8,994 bases of DNA, from assembly GCA_945956945.1 (NCBI GenBank), contig CAMFJO010000017.1, forward strand, positions 1-8,994, given 5' to 3'. The notes under the pieces were generated by a model. The model was not told the origin of the DNA, ran no database searches, and was given only the letters and a program-made list of their open reading frames with translations. This DNA comes from an uncultured Legionellales bacterium. Lineage in GTDB: Bacteria; Pseudomonadota; Gammaproteobacteria; UBA1113. Both the position numbers and the translations under genes were made by a program. Positions 1 through 6,819 of this stretch are shown one piece after another. Each line of letters begins with the position of its first letter. Position 1 is the first letter of the stretch.

Positions 1-83
1 CGCCGCATGGATGCGGCGTCCGAGCCTACAGGGATGTATTCACGGCGTGTTTGACACCAGGGTAGCCGCACCTTGAGGCAAGA
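1..83. repeat. GC-rich intergenic repeat-like segment with hairpin
   Basis: The first 18 bases form a perfect 8-bp inverted repeat (CGCCGCAT, GG, ATGCGGCG). The hexamer CGGCGT recurs at 14-19 and 43-48. Shorter inverted repeats follow: GTGT-TTG-ACAC at 47-57 and CTTG-AGG-CAAG at 72-82. The segment is clearly more GC-rich than the AT-rich 40 bases after it and has no credible ORF. There is no T-tract after the main hairpin, so it is not a standard intrinsic terminator. The mix of hairpin, repeated hexamer and abrupt composition change is what short interspersed intergenic repeats of gammaproteobacteria look like, but only one copy is visible, the left boundary is cut by the window, and family membership is an inference. 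Confidence 0.4.
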
Positions 84-126
84 TCGTATTATTTTCTTGT
101 TTATCTTTTCAAATACAAACCATATC

Positions 127-858
127 TCATTCATGCCAGGTAATTAACTTCTTCAAACCCCAATCGACTACACCATACAATAACAAAGTCCAAACCGTGA
201 TCGCCATTAATGCCGCAAACATCCAATCAATCTGCATGCGCGCATTGGCATTCAACATTAAATACCCTAAGCCACGACTCGAACCTACCCATTCACCTAC
301 CACAGCCCCCATCGGCGCTAATACTGCTGCGACCCTTAAGCCTGAAGCCAAATTCGGCAGTGCCGCAGGAACGCAAATAAACCATAATATCGCTCTTTTT
401 TTGGCATTCATGGTTTTGGCCAAATCGATCCATTCTGGTTTGGTGCGTCTTAAGCCATCATAAAATGCTGAGGTAATGGGAAAAAACATCATGATAAGTG
501 CCGTCACAATTTTAGAGCCAAGACCATAGCCCAGCCATACCACTAACAATGGTGCTAAAGCAAAAGTAGGCAGGGCTTGACTCACCAATACCCAGGGAAA
601 CAACCAGTTTCGCGCCCAAGTAAAATATGCGAGCGTTAAAGCCATTATACTACCAACGAATGCCGCCAATATAAAAGAAGCCAGCGTTTCCCACAAGGTG
701 GGTATGCTTTGTTGTAACAAGACAGGCCAGCCATGCCACCACACCTCTAATACTTGCCGGGGGCTGGGTAAAATATAAGGTGGAAATTGATATAGCCACA
801 ATAAACCCTGCCATAAAATAATTAAACTCAATAAAGAAATCAATACGCGTTTTAACAT
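127..858 (-). CDS. ABC transporter permease, ThiX/SsuC/TauC-like
   Basis: This is the inner-membrane permease of an ABC importer of the binding-protein-dependent class that takes up HMP/thiamine precursors, taurine, alkanesulfonates or nitrate. The 243-residue protein has about six hydrophobic segments (near residues 2-22, 60-79, 85-110, 114-132, 173-190 and 211-232). Between the fourth and fifth lies the EAA-type cytoplasmic loop that docks on the ATPase (DLAKTMNAKK...VPAALP, about 145-168). The frame also opens at a TTG at 876. I chose the ATG at 858 because a good Shine-Dalgarno (AAGGA) sits 6 nt before it and it gives the compact ATGTTAA overlap with the upstream ATPase gene. The two genes are therefore probably translationally coupled. 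Length is normal for the family (about 240-270). The substrate is not proved; the partner ATPase leans towards ThiZ. No binding-protein gene follows within the 126 bases before the window edge. Confidence 0.88.
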   Translation of the reverse strand: MLKRVLISLLSLIILWQGLLWLYQFPPYILPSPRQVLEVWWHGWPVLLQQSIPTLWETLASFILAAFVGSIMALTLAYFTWARNWLFPWVLVSQALPTFALAPLLVVWLGYGLGSKIVTALIMMFFPITSAFYDGLRRTKPEWIDLAKTMNAKKRAILWFICVPAALPNLASGLRVAAVLAPMGAVVGEWVGSSRGLGYLMLNANARMQIDWMFAALMAITVWTLLLYGVVDWGLKKLITWHE

Positions 859-1610
859 GGATTGTCCTTGTGACAAAGCGCAGCAATTAATTCTGCTTCC
901 AAAGCAATAATATTGGCTTGCCGCACATCGCGTGGCACTTTTTCGGGGGGATTAACTTGATAATGAATACGCGCAGGTAACCCCGCCAATACAAAAATCG
1001 CTTCGCCCACACGCAAGGCTTCGAGGGGATCGTGCGTCACCCAGAACACCGTCCGATCGCGCAATACGTCTACGGCTAAAGATTGTAATTCCAATTTACG
1101 CACCACGTCCAAGGCACTAAAAGGCTCATCCATCAATACAATAGGTTTGTCTTCAAATAAGGTGCGAGCCAAAGCGACGCGTTGTCGCATCCCTTGTGAC
1201 AATTGATCGGGTTTGTCTTGCGCATAATCACTTAGACCTACTTGGTCTAAATAATGTAATGCGCGCGCTTTATGTTCTTGGGACACACGCCAATGACATC
1301 GTCTTAACCTTTCCCCCAAAAGAACATTGTCTAATACCGATGCCCAGGGCATCAGTAAATCGGTTTGTGCCATATAAGCGACACGCCCTGTTAAGGGCAA
1401 GCCATCGCTGGCACGGATCTCGCCCTCTTCATTGCTTAGCGGTAAAATTCCCGCAATCAATTGCAATAAACTGGATTTACCCACACCACTCGGCCCTAAT
1501 AAACAACTGCATTTTGCTGCGGGCAATTGCAATGATAACCCTTCAAATAACCATTGCCCGGCATAGGCCAGAGAAACGTGATTAAGATGGATACCTGGGG
1601 CTAAGGTCAT
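852..1610 (-). CDS. ABC transporter ATP-binding protein, ThiZ/TauB/SsuB-like
   Basis: This is the cytoplasmic ATPase that powers the importer whose permease is the next gene. All nucleotide-binding elements are visible in 252 residues: Walker A GPSGVGKS (39-46), Q-loop Gln82 in VAYMAQTDLLMPW, signature LSQGMRQR (137-144), Walker B IVLMDEP (157-163), D-loop SALD (165-168) and switch His193 in VTHD. It should therefore be active. The Q-loop context (YMAQ-D-LLPW-like) resembles ThiZ, the ATPase of the hydroxymethylpyrimidine importer ThiXYZ, as I remember that family; TauB and SsuB are the alternatives. The ATG at 1610 is preceded by AAAGG about 9 nt upstream. The gene leads a two-gene operon, overlapping the permease by 7 bp, and is divergent from dut. 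No TPP riboswitch core is recognisable in the leader, so thiamine control by that route is not supported. Confidence 0.9.
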   Translation of the reverse strand: MTLAPGIHLNHVSLAYAGQWLFEGLSLQLPAAKCSCLLGPSGVGKSSLLQLIAGILPLSNEEGEIRASDGLPLTGRVAYMAQTDLLMPWASVLDNVLLGERLRRCHWRVSQEHKARALHYLDQVGLSDYAQDKPDQLSQGMRQRVALARTLFEDKPIVLMDEPFSALDVVRKLELQSLAVDVLRDRTVFWVTHDPLEALRVGEAIFVLAGLPARIHYQVNPPEKVPRDVRQANIIALEAELIAALCHKDNPC

Positions 1611-1668
1611 ATAGACTTACCTTTAGGGTTGTATTTAAGTTACAATTCTTGTGGGCCATCATTGGGAT

Positions 1669-1698
1669 ATTATTTTCCTGATGCATGCTTCTCATCAA
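1669..1698 (-). promoter_or_regulatory. Candidate sigma-70 promoter for the ABC transporter operon
   Basis: On the minus strand TTGATG (plus coordinates 1693-1698, 4/6 to TTGACA) is followed, after 18 bp, by AATAAT (1669-1674, 5/6 to TATAAT). Transcription would start near 1662 and leave a leader of about 50 nt before the ATG at 1610. This is a consensus match by eye in a divergent intergenic region that must hold a promoter in this direction; it is not proof. Confidence 0.4.
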
Positions 1699-1710
1699 GC
1701 AGTAACTGCT
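1698..1710. promoter_or_regulatory. 13-bp palindrome, possible operator
   Basis: AGCAGT-A-ACTGCT is a perfect 6-bp inverted repeat around a single central base. It overlaps the last base of the candidate -35 box of the ABC operon and lies in the only divergent intergenic region of the window. A partly overlapping inverted repeat, TGCTT-6 nt-AAGCA, spans 1686-1701. Position and symmetry suit a dimeric regulator, but no regulator gene is nearby and a 13-bp palindrome can occur by chance. Confidence 0.3.
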
Positions 1711-1817
1711 ATTATGCACTAAAGTATATTTTAAGAGGTATCAATGAGTCAATCTGCGCGAATTTTCATCAAAAACAGCAGCTTGGGCAAAATGGGGTAG
1801 TTTATGGATAGGACAGT

Positions 1818-2306
1818 ATGATGACAAACACACAAAAAATTCAGTTAAAAATAGTAGATGAACGAATCGGTTCAATCTATCCCTTACCTTCTTATGCCAC
1901 GAAAGGAGCGGCTGGGGTCGATTTACGCGCTATCCTCGATGTGCCGCTTACTTTAGCGCCAGGACAAACAGAATTGATCTCCACGGGTTTGGCAATCTAC
2001 ATTCGAGACCCTCATATTGCCGCTACCATCCTGCCACGCTCCGGCTTGGGACATAAACACGGTATCGTTTTGGGCAATCTGGTTGGCTTAATTGATTCGG
2101 ATTATCAAGGCCCCTTGATGATTTCCTGTTGGAATCGAGGCGATAAAGTATTTGAAATTATGCCAGGTGATAGAATCGCCCAATTGGTTTTTCTGCCGGT
2201 GATACAAGTGGTTTTTGATACTGTCACGGATTTTAAACAATCTGCACGCGGTGAAGGCGGCTTTGGGCATACGGGAATCAATGAGAAGGAGACACAAAAT
2301 AATTAA
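1818..2306 (+). CDS. dut: dUTP diphosphatase (dUTPase)
   Basis: This enzyme hydrolyses dUTP to dUMP and pyrophosphate, keeping uracil out of DNA and supplying dUMP for thymidylate synthesis. It is a cytoplasmic homotrimer. All five trimeric-dUTPase motifs are visible: AGVDLRA (32-38), [10 protein letters not shown] (73-82), GLIDSDYQG (90-98) with the probable catalytic Asp95, GDRIAQLV (117-124) and the C-terminal [11 protein letters not shown] arm (143-153) that closes over the substrate. At 162 residues it is about ten longer than the E. coli enzyme, through short extensions at both ends. Two adjacent ATGs exist (1818 and 1821); AGGA at 1810-1813 lies 4 nt before the first and 7 nt before the second, so the second may be the one used. 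It opens the plus-strand gene series, and its 3' end overlaps the fmt start region. In many gammaproteobacteria dut sits next to coaBC; that neighbour is not here. Confidence 0.97.
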   Translation: MMTNTQKIQLKIVDERIGSIYPLPSYATKGAAGVDLRAILDVPLTLAPGQTELISTGLAIYIRDPHIAATILPRSGLGHKHGIVLGNLVGLIDSDYQGPLMISCWNRGDKVFEIMPGDRIAQLVFLPVIQVVFDTVTDFKQSARGEGGFGHTGINEKETQNN

Positions 2307-3240
2307 GATTATCTTTGCCGGCTCCAGCGATTTTTCAAACGCTATTTTACAAGCCTTATTGCAACAAAATGAAGCCATCGTTCATGTATTAACGCAAGCA
2401 GACAAACCCGCCGGCCGCGGCAAACGCTTGCAGGCAACCTCTGTTAAAGAAACGGCTTTAGCGCATCATATTCCTGTGTCTACACCGCCTACCTTACGCG
2501 ATGCGGAGATATACGACACATTAAAAGCCTTACACGCGGATGTATTGTTAGTCGTTGCCTACGGTTTGTTGATACCGCAATCGATATTATCTTTAACGCC
2601 TTATCCTATCAATGTACATCCCTCCTTATTACCGCGTTGGCGTGGTGCAAGTCCCATAGAAAGCCCGCTGTTAGCAGGAGATGACATTACCGGCGTTACT
2701 ATTATGGAAATGATCCCTGCCTTAGACGCTGGTCCCATCTTAAAACAACAGGCCATTCCGATTCGCGCAGACGAAACCCGCGACAGTTTATACCAAAGTT
2801 TATTACCCTTAAGCATTGAACTATTAACAGCAACTTTAGAGGATATTCGCCAACACAGGGTACAAAAAATACCTCAAGACGATTCACAAGCGTGTTATGC
2901 GCACAAGTGGGCTAAAGAACAATTACATTTAAATTGGCAGCAAAGTGCGGTACAACTGGATCGGCACATTCGTGCCTTTGCAACGAAGCCAGCTGCCTAT
3001 GCTGTCTTAAACAATACGCCGATTAAGATTCTGCGAGCCCACCTAGACAATACCTTAAACAATCAGCCACAACAAGCCGGACTCATTCGTCAAGCGAATA
3101 AGCACGGACTATGGGTGCAAACCGGCGAGCACCACCTTTGCATTACAGACATTCAAATCGCGGGCAAAAAACCAATGACGATAAGAGATGCGCTCAATGG
3201 GTATAGCCATTGGTTTACATCTGGGAACTATTTTACATGA
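2281..3240 (+). CDS. fmt: Methionyl-tRNA formyltransferase
   Basis: It transfers a formyl group from 10-formyl-tetrahydrofolate to initiator Met-tRNA, making the fMet-tRNA used to start bacterial translation. The N-terminal Rossmann-type domain carries IIFAGSSDF (10-18), [10 protein letters not shown] (39-48) and the catalytic centre: Asn111 and His113 in [13 protein letters not shown], and Asp149 in ALDAG. A smaller C-terminal tRNA-binding domain follows, ending in [17 protein letters not shown] sequence. Length (319 from this ATG) fits the family (about 315). The ATG at 2281 overlaps dut by 26 bp and has only a weak GGGA upstream. A much better Shine-Dalgarno, AAGGAG at 2286-2291, lies inside the reading frame and is followed by in-frame ATA (2299) and ATT (2302), so the real start may be non-canonical. 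The stop overlaps the rsmB start as ATGA. The deformylase gene def, often the partner of fmt, is absent here. Confidence 0.96.
   Translation: MRRRHKIIKIIFAGSSDFSNAILQALLQQNEAIVHVLTQADKPAGRGKRLQATSVKETALAHHIPVSTPPTLRDAEIYDTLKALHADVLLVVAYGLLIPQSILSLTPYPINVHPSLLPRWRGASPIESPLLAGDDITGVTIMEMIPALDAGPILKQQAIPIRADETRDSLYQSLLPLSIELLTATLEDIRQHRVQKIPQDDSQACYAHKWAKEQLHLNWQQSAVQLDRHIRAFATKPAAYAVLNNTPIKILRAHLDNTLNNQPQQAGLIRQANKHGLWVQTGEHHLCITDIQIAGKKPMTIRDALNGYSHWFTSGNYFT
2286..2291 (+). promoter_or_regulatory. Strong Shine-Dalgarno (AAGGAG) deciding the fmt start
   Basis: AAGGAG lies inside the dut/fmt overlap. No ATG, GTG or TTG follows it at a usable distance in the fmt frame. The in-frame codons at working distance are ATA at 2299 (7 nt spacing) and ATT at 2302 (10 nt). 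Either would start Fmt two or three residues before its conserved IIFAG segment, about where homologues begin. AUU is a known rare start codon (infC). The alternative is that translation starts at the ATG at 2281 and this purine run is incidental. Confidence 0.5.
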
Positions 3241-4556
3241 AACACGCTAATTTACAGGCGCGTGCTGCTGCCGTTTTGAATGCAGTATTATTAGAAGGTT
3301 ATTCTCTGGACGAATCTTTAAGCCGCGAACTTAAGAAAAATAAAGCACAAAAAGGTTTATTGCAAGAATGGTGTTATGGCACTTTACGTCATTATGAACG
3401 CTTAATCTATATTCTAAACCAATTACTCAATAAACCCTTTAAAAGAGACGATGCGGACATTGAGATCCTATTGTTATTGGGGTTATACCAATTACAAGAA
3501 ACGCACATGCCGCATGCCGTCAGTGTCGCTGAAACAGTGAATGCGGTGAACAAGAAAGCTTGGGCTAAGGGTGTGGTCAATGCAGTTTTGCGTAACTTTT
3601 TACGGCAAAAAGAAATGCTGACAATAGAAGACAAAATGCCAGAAACCGCCTTGTATTCACACCCGCAATGGATGATCGATCTATGGCGAGATGCTTTTCC
3701 AGAACAGTGGCAAAGCATTTGCCAAGCCAATAATGAACGTCCACCAATGGCATTACGCATTAATCTTTCTCGTATTGCAAAACCAGCTTATTTAAAGTTA
3801 TTAGCGGAAAACAACCTTGCTTTTCAAGATATAGCCGCTGTTCCCAGTGCTGTCATCCTGGATAAAGCCATGAACGTCGATGTTTTACCTGGTTTTAATG
3901 AAGGCCTGGTCTCCCTACAAGATGTAGGCGCGCAATATTTAAGTAGCGTGTTGGAGTTGCAGCCCGAACTCAGTATTTTAGATGCCTGCAGTGCTCCTGG
4001 TGGAAAATTATTACAGCTATTAGAAAATGCTGATACTTCCGTTAAAGTCACAGCCGTCGAAATTGACGCCGATCGCATGCTGAAAATCAAAGAAAACCTA
4101 CAGCGATTACACTATAAAAACCGGGTGAAATTGATTACTGCCGATATTTTGGATCTTAAGGCCTGGTGGGATGAAACCTTATACGATCGCATTATTGCCG
4201 ATGTGCCCTGTTCGGCAATGGGGGTTATTCGTCGGCACCCCGATATTAAGTTATTACGCCAACCCGAAGATATACTGCAATTTGCCGAGATACAATACGA
4301 TATTCTGTCGACGCTATGGCAATGCTTAAAACCAGGTGGTCTGTTAATTTATATCACTTGTTCAACATGCCCCGAGGAAAATAATGATTTAATACAAGCC
4401 TTTGTAGAAAATCAAGCCGATGCACGTGCTTTGCCCTTGGTATCTAAACAAGGGTTTAGCACAGAATTCGGCATACAATTTTTACCCGGCTCGTATGAAG
4501 GTGATGGCTTTTATTATGCTAAATTACAGAAGATTGCCGGGACTTTACCGTACTGA
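3237..4556 (+). CDS. rsmB: 16S rRNA (cytosine-967-C5)-methyltransferase
   Basis: RsmB (also Sun, Fmu) uses S-adenosylmethionine to methylate C5 of cytosine 967 in 16S rRNA. The protein has an N-terminal NusB-like helical RNA-binding domain (about 1-140; note VVNAVLRNF at 113-121) and a C-terminal Rossmann methyltransferase domain. The SAM-binding loop is DACSAPGGK (249-257). The two cysteines of the RNA m5C mechanism are both present: Cys325 in DVPCSAMG and Cys375 in TCST, at the same numbers as I recall for E. coli RsmB. Length, 439 residues, is typical (429 in E. coli). I chose the ATG at 3237, which forms an ATGA overlap with the fmt stop; a TTG nine codons upstream is less likely. fmt-rsmB is a conserved gammaproteobacterial pair and coupling by the overlap is expected. 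Confidence 0.96.
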   Translation: MKHANLQARAAAVLNAVLLEGYSLDESLSRELKKNKAQKGLLQEWCYGTLRHYERLIYILNQLLNKPFKRDDADIEILLLLGLYQLQETHMPHAVSVAETVNAVNKKAWAKGVVNAVLRNFLRQKEMLTIEDKMPETALYSHPQWMIDLWRDAFPEQWQSICQANNERPPMALRINLSRIAKPAYLKLLAENNLAFQDIAAVPSAVILDKAMNVDVLPGFNEGLVSLQDVGAQYLSSVLELQPELSILDACSAPGGKLLQLLENADTSVKVTAVEIDADRMLKIKENLQRLHYKNRVKLITADILDLKAWWDETLYDRIIADVPCSAMGVIRRHPDIKLLRQPEDILQFAEIQYDILSTLWQCLKPGGLLIYITCSTCPEENNDLIQAFVENQADARALPLVSKQGFSTEFGIQFLPGSYEGDGFYYAKLQKIAGTLPY

Positions 4557-4578
4557 TAGAGGGATGGGGAGGTACAGA

Positions 4579-4607
4579 TTGCCTAATAGTCCCATTTATG
4601 CTCTAAT
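4579..4607 (+). promoter_or_regulatory. Candidate sigma-70 promoter before the POT transporter
   Basis: TTGCCT (4579-4584, 4/6 to TTGACA), a 17-bp spacer and TCTAAT (4602-4607, 5/6 to TATAAT) lie in the only gap of the plus-strand gene series, 33 bp before the transporter ATG. Transcription would begin near 4614 and leave a short leader containing the ribosome-binding site. No intrinsic terminator follows rsmB, so read-through from the upstream genes remains possible. Confidence 0.45.
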
Positions 4608-4639
4608 GAGACGACATTATAACATAAGGTAATCAATTC

Positions 4640-6097
4640 ATGGATACTGTCAATCTTAAGCAGCCTATAGGGCTTAGGGTACTGTTTCTGGTGGAAATGT
4701 GGGAACGACTCGGTTTTTATACAGTACAAACCTTACTCGTGCTGTATTTGGTCAATAAACTGTTATTTTCGGACCACGCAGCTTATGGTTTATTTGCTGC
4801 TTTTACTGCCTTAACCTACGCAAGTCCCATATTCGGTGGCTTTTTGGCCGATCGTTATTTCGGCTTTAGGCCGGCTATCGCTTTAGGTTTGGTGCTATTT
4901 ATATTCGGCTATAGCTGTTTGTTTTTATTTAAAAGTGCTTTTCCTTTTTATTTTGCATTGGGCTTAATTATCTTGGGCACCGGTTTTCTGAAAGGCACCA
5001 TTTCCAGTTTGCTCGGCTTATTGTATGAGGCCAATGACATTCGCCGCAATGCTGGATTTACGCTATTTTACATGGGCATTAATATAGGTTCCTTTAGTGC
5101 CAGTGTTTTCTGCAGCATCATTGCTGTTGAATGGGGCTTCCAATATGCCTTTTTACTGGCTGCTCTGGGTATGATTGCTGGTTATGTTATATTCTTGAAA
5201 GGTAAACCTTATCTGGGAAATAAGGGGGAATTAGCCTCGTGGCCTCATTCTTTCTTTGCTAAAAATAAAGTACTTCTGTTAGGCTGTTGTATGGTAGCCG
5301 CTATCGCGCTTGCTTTTTTTCTGCATTTTTACGATTATGTTGCCAATGTGATACTGGTACTATTGATTGCCTTTATTTTATTTTTGGTGTGGAGTGCAAC
5401 GAAACTCGGCAAGATTGAACAGCAAAAAATGATGGTTTTAGGTAGCTTGCTGTTGTTTTCAACCTTCTTCTGGGCTTTGTATTTTCAAACATTTCTCTCG
5501 GTAACCTTATTTATAGATCGTGCTGTCGACCGACAGATTTTCGGATTCACCATCCCTACCGCTATGTTCCAGGGATTTAATCCAGCCTATATTATTATTC
5601 TTTCCCCCCTCTTGGCCAAATTCTGGTTATGGCTAGAAAAAAATAAGATGAACCCTTCTGGGCCCCTTAAATTTGCCTTGGGTATTTTATTTATGGGCTG
5701 CGGTTTTTTAACGCTAGCACTCGCTGCCGTATTGGCAGGGCCTTTTGAACAAGTTCCAGCAGGATGGCTCATTTTAAGCTTCTTTTTACAAACACTGGGC
5801 GAATTATTACTTTCCCCTACGGGTCTCGTCATGGTAACCAAATTAGCGCCTTCCAAGTGGATGAGTATGCTGATGGGTTTATGGTTTATGTCACTGGCGG
5901 CTGGCAATGCTTTAGCCGGTAAAATTGCCAATTTCACGGCGCTGCCTGCTGAACTTCCTGATAATTTTGCCATCACCCAGTTTTATGGTTATACCTTTAA
6001 TAAATTAGGCTGGGCTTCTGTGGTAATTGCGATTCTTCTATTAGCCTGTACGCCTTTATTCAATAAATTGATCCCCAACAGCGAGGCATTATCATGA
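4640..6097 (+). CDS. POT/PTR2-family proton-dependent oligopeptide transporter
   Basis: This is an inner-membrane major-facilitator protein that imports di- and tripeptides (or related solutes) with protons. Its 485 residues fit the POT family and are hydrophobic throughout, consistent with 12-14 membrane helices. Diagnostic elements are the ExxER motif at 19-23 (EMWERLGFY) in the first helix, GGFLADRYFG (66-75) between helices 2 and 3, Lys118 in GTGFLKG, the PTR2 signature FYMGINIGS (143-151) and Glu388 in LGELLLSPTGL. These are the family's proton-coupling and peptide-binding residues, so it should be functional. One small departure is GT after Lys118, where many members have a Pro-Asn pair. 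TAAGGT at 4625-4630 supports the ATG at 4640. The stop overlaps the kdsB start by 4 bp. In host-associated bacteria such proteins supply amino acids as peptides; substrate is not determined by sequence. Confidence 0.93.
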   Translation: MDTVNLKQPIGLRVLFLVEMWERLGFYTVQTLLVLYLVNKLLFSDHAAYGLFAAFTALTYASPIFGGFLADRYFGFRPAIALGLVLFIFGYSCLFLFKSAFPFYFALGLIILGTGFLKGTISSLLGLLYEANDIRRNAGFTLFYMGINIGSFSASVFCSIIAVEWGFQYAFLLAALGMIAGYVIFLKGKPYLGNKGELASWPHSFFAKNKVLLLGCCMVAAIALAFFLHFYDYVANVILVLLIAFILFLVWSATKLGKIEQQKMMVLGSLLLFSTFFWALYFQTFLSVTLFIDRAVDRQIFGFTIPTAMFQGFNPAYIIILSPLLAKFWLWLEKNKMNPSGPLKFALGILFMGCGFLTLALAAVLAGPFEQVPAGWLILSFFLQTLGELLLSPTGLVMVTKLAPSKWMSMLMGLWFMSLAAGNALAGKIANFTALPAELPDNFAITQFYGYTFNKLGWASVVIAILLLACTPLFNKLIPNSEALS

Positions 6098-6819
6098 GTG
6101 TATTATGTGTCATTCCGGCAAGACTGCGTTCAACACGCTTACCCAATAAAATGTTGGCTTTATTACAAGGCCAACCCTTAATTCAAAAAACTTATTTAGC
6201 CGCTAAAACCAGTACCGCGATTGATCGTCTGGTGGTAGCAACCGACAGCGAGGATATTAAAGCCATTGTAGAAGAAGTCGGTGGAGAAGTGATTATGACC
6301 CCGACTCAGTGTCAGACAGGTTCTGATCGTGTCGCTTATGTAGCAAAAGAATATTCCGATTTTGATACTGTCGTCAATTTGCAAGGAGATGAGCCTTTTA
6401 TTCGGAAAGAAATGCTGGATACTCTGGTTGCGCCCTTCAAAACCAATAATCCTCCCAAAATGGCCACACTGGCCTATGATTTAATCATCGAAACAGAATA
6501 CCACGATCCTTCCATCGTTAAAGTGATTTGCGATATCAATAACGATGCGCTGTACTTTTCGCGCTCGCCCATTCCCTATCATCGCGATACGAACGCGGAA
6601 TTAAAGGTATTGCACCACATGGGTATTTATGCCTATCAACGCGATTTTCTACTGCAATACACCCAATGGCCACAAACGCCCTTGGAAAAAGCTGAGTTGC
6701 TAGAGCAATTGCGAGCGATGGAAAATGGACACAAAATTCGCGTCTGTTACACACCTTATCGCACCTTAGAAATCAATACTCCAGAAGAACTGGCGCGTGC
6801 GCAACATTTTAAGGCTTAA
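6094..6819 (+). CDS. kdsB: 3-deoxy-manno-octulosonate cytidylyltransferase (CMP-Kdo synthetase)
   Basis: KdsB activates the sugar Kdo with CTP to give CMP-Kdo, the donor for the inner core of lipopolysaccharide. The nucleotide-binding N-terminus CVIPARLRSTRLPNKML (5-21) is typical, followed by TGSDRVA (75-81), NLQGDEPF (95-102) with the Mg2+-binding Asp99, ALYFSRSPIPY (152-162), HHMGIYAY (174-181) and the LEQLRAMENG segment (203-212). At 241 residues it is close to E. coli KdsB (248). An oddity is the last motif, INTPEEL (227-233): Asn228 stands where family members usually have Asp in DTPEDL, thought to be a second metal ligand. The ATG overlaps the transporter stop as ATGA, with GAGG 7 nt upstream, so it should be cotranscribed and coupled. 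Its 3' end overlaps the convergent ankyrin gene by 11 bp. A related 8-amino-Kdo cytidylyltransferase is the main alternative. Confidence 0.94.
   Translation: MSVLCVIPARLRSTRLPNKMLALLQGQPLIQKTYLAAKTSTAIDRLVVATDSEDIKAIVEEVGGEVIMTPTQCQTGSDRVAYVAKEYSDFDTVVNLQGDEPFIRKEMLDTLVAPFKTNNPPKMATLAYDLIIETEYHDPSIVKVICDINNDALYFSRSPIPYHRDTNAELKVLHHMGIYAYQRDFLLQYTQWPQTPLEKAELLEQLRAMENGHKIRVCYTPYRTLEINTPEELARAQHFKA

Noticed and set aside
859..876. TTG start giving the permease six extra residues
   Set aside because: The ATG at 858 has AAGGA 6 nt upstream, and that Shine-Dalgarno lies inside the extended version.
1196..1585. 129-codon plus-strand ORF opposite the ABC ATPase
   Set aside because: It is antisense to a gene with complete Walker motifs and shows no recognisable motif.
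1611..1662. TPP riboswitch in the leader of the ThiZ-like operon
   Set aside because: The leader is too short and lacks the conserved CTGAGA and downstream core elements.
1629..1811. 60-codon plus-strand ORF ending just before dut
   Set aside because: It starts at TTG without a Shine-Dalgarno, has odd composition (many Tyr, Cys and Ser), and covers the divergent promoter region.
3210..3236. TTG start giving RsmB nine extra residues
   Set aside because: The ATG at 3237 forms the usual ATGA overlap with fmt and matches the family N-terminus.
4557..4600. Possible terminator after rsmB (GGGA...TCCC pairing)
   Set aside because: The stem is only 3-4 bp with a long loop, and no T-tract follows.
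4420..4632. 70-codon plus-strand ORF spanning the end of rsmB and the following gap
   Set aside because: Most of it lies in another frame inside rsmB, with no recognisable domain and no ribosome-binding site.
5587..5976. 129-codon minus-strand ORF opposite the peptide transporter
   Set aside because: It is antisense to a well-supported membrane protein gene and has no domain of its own.
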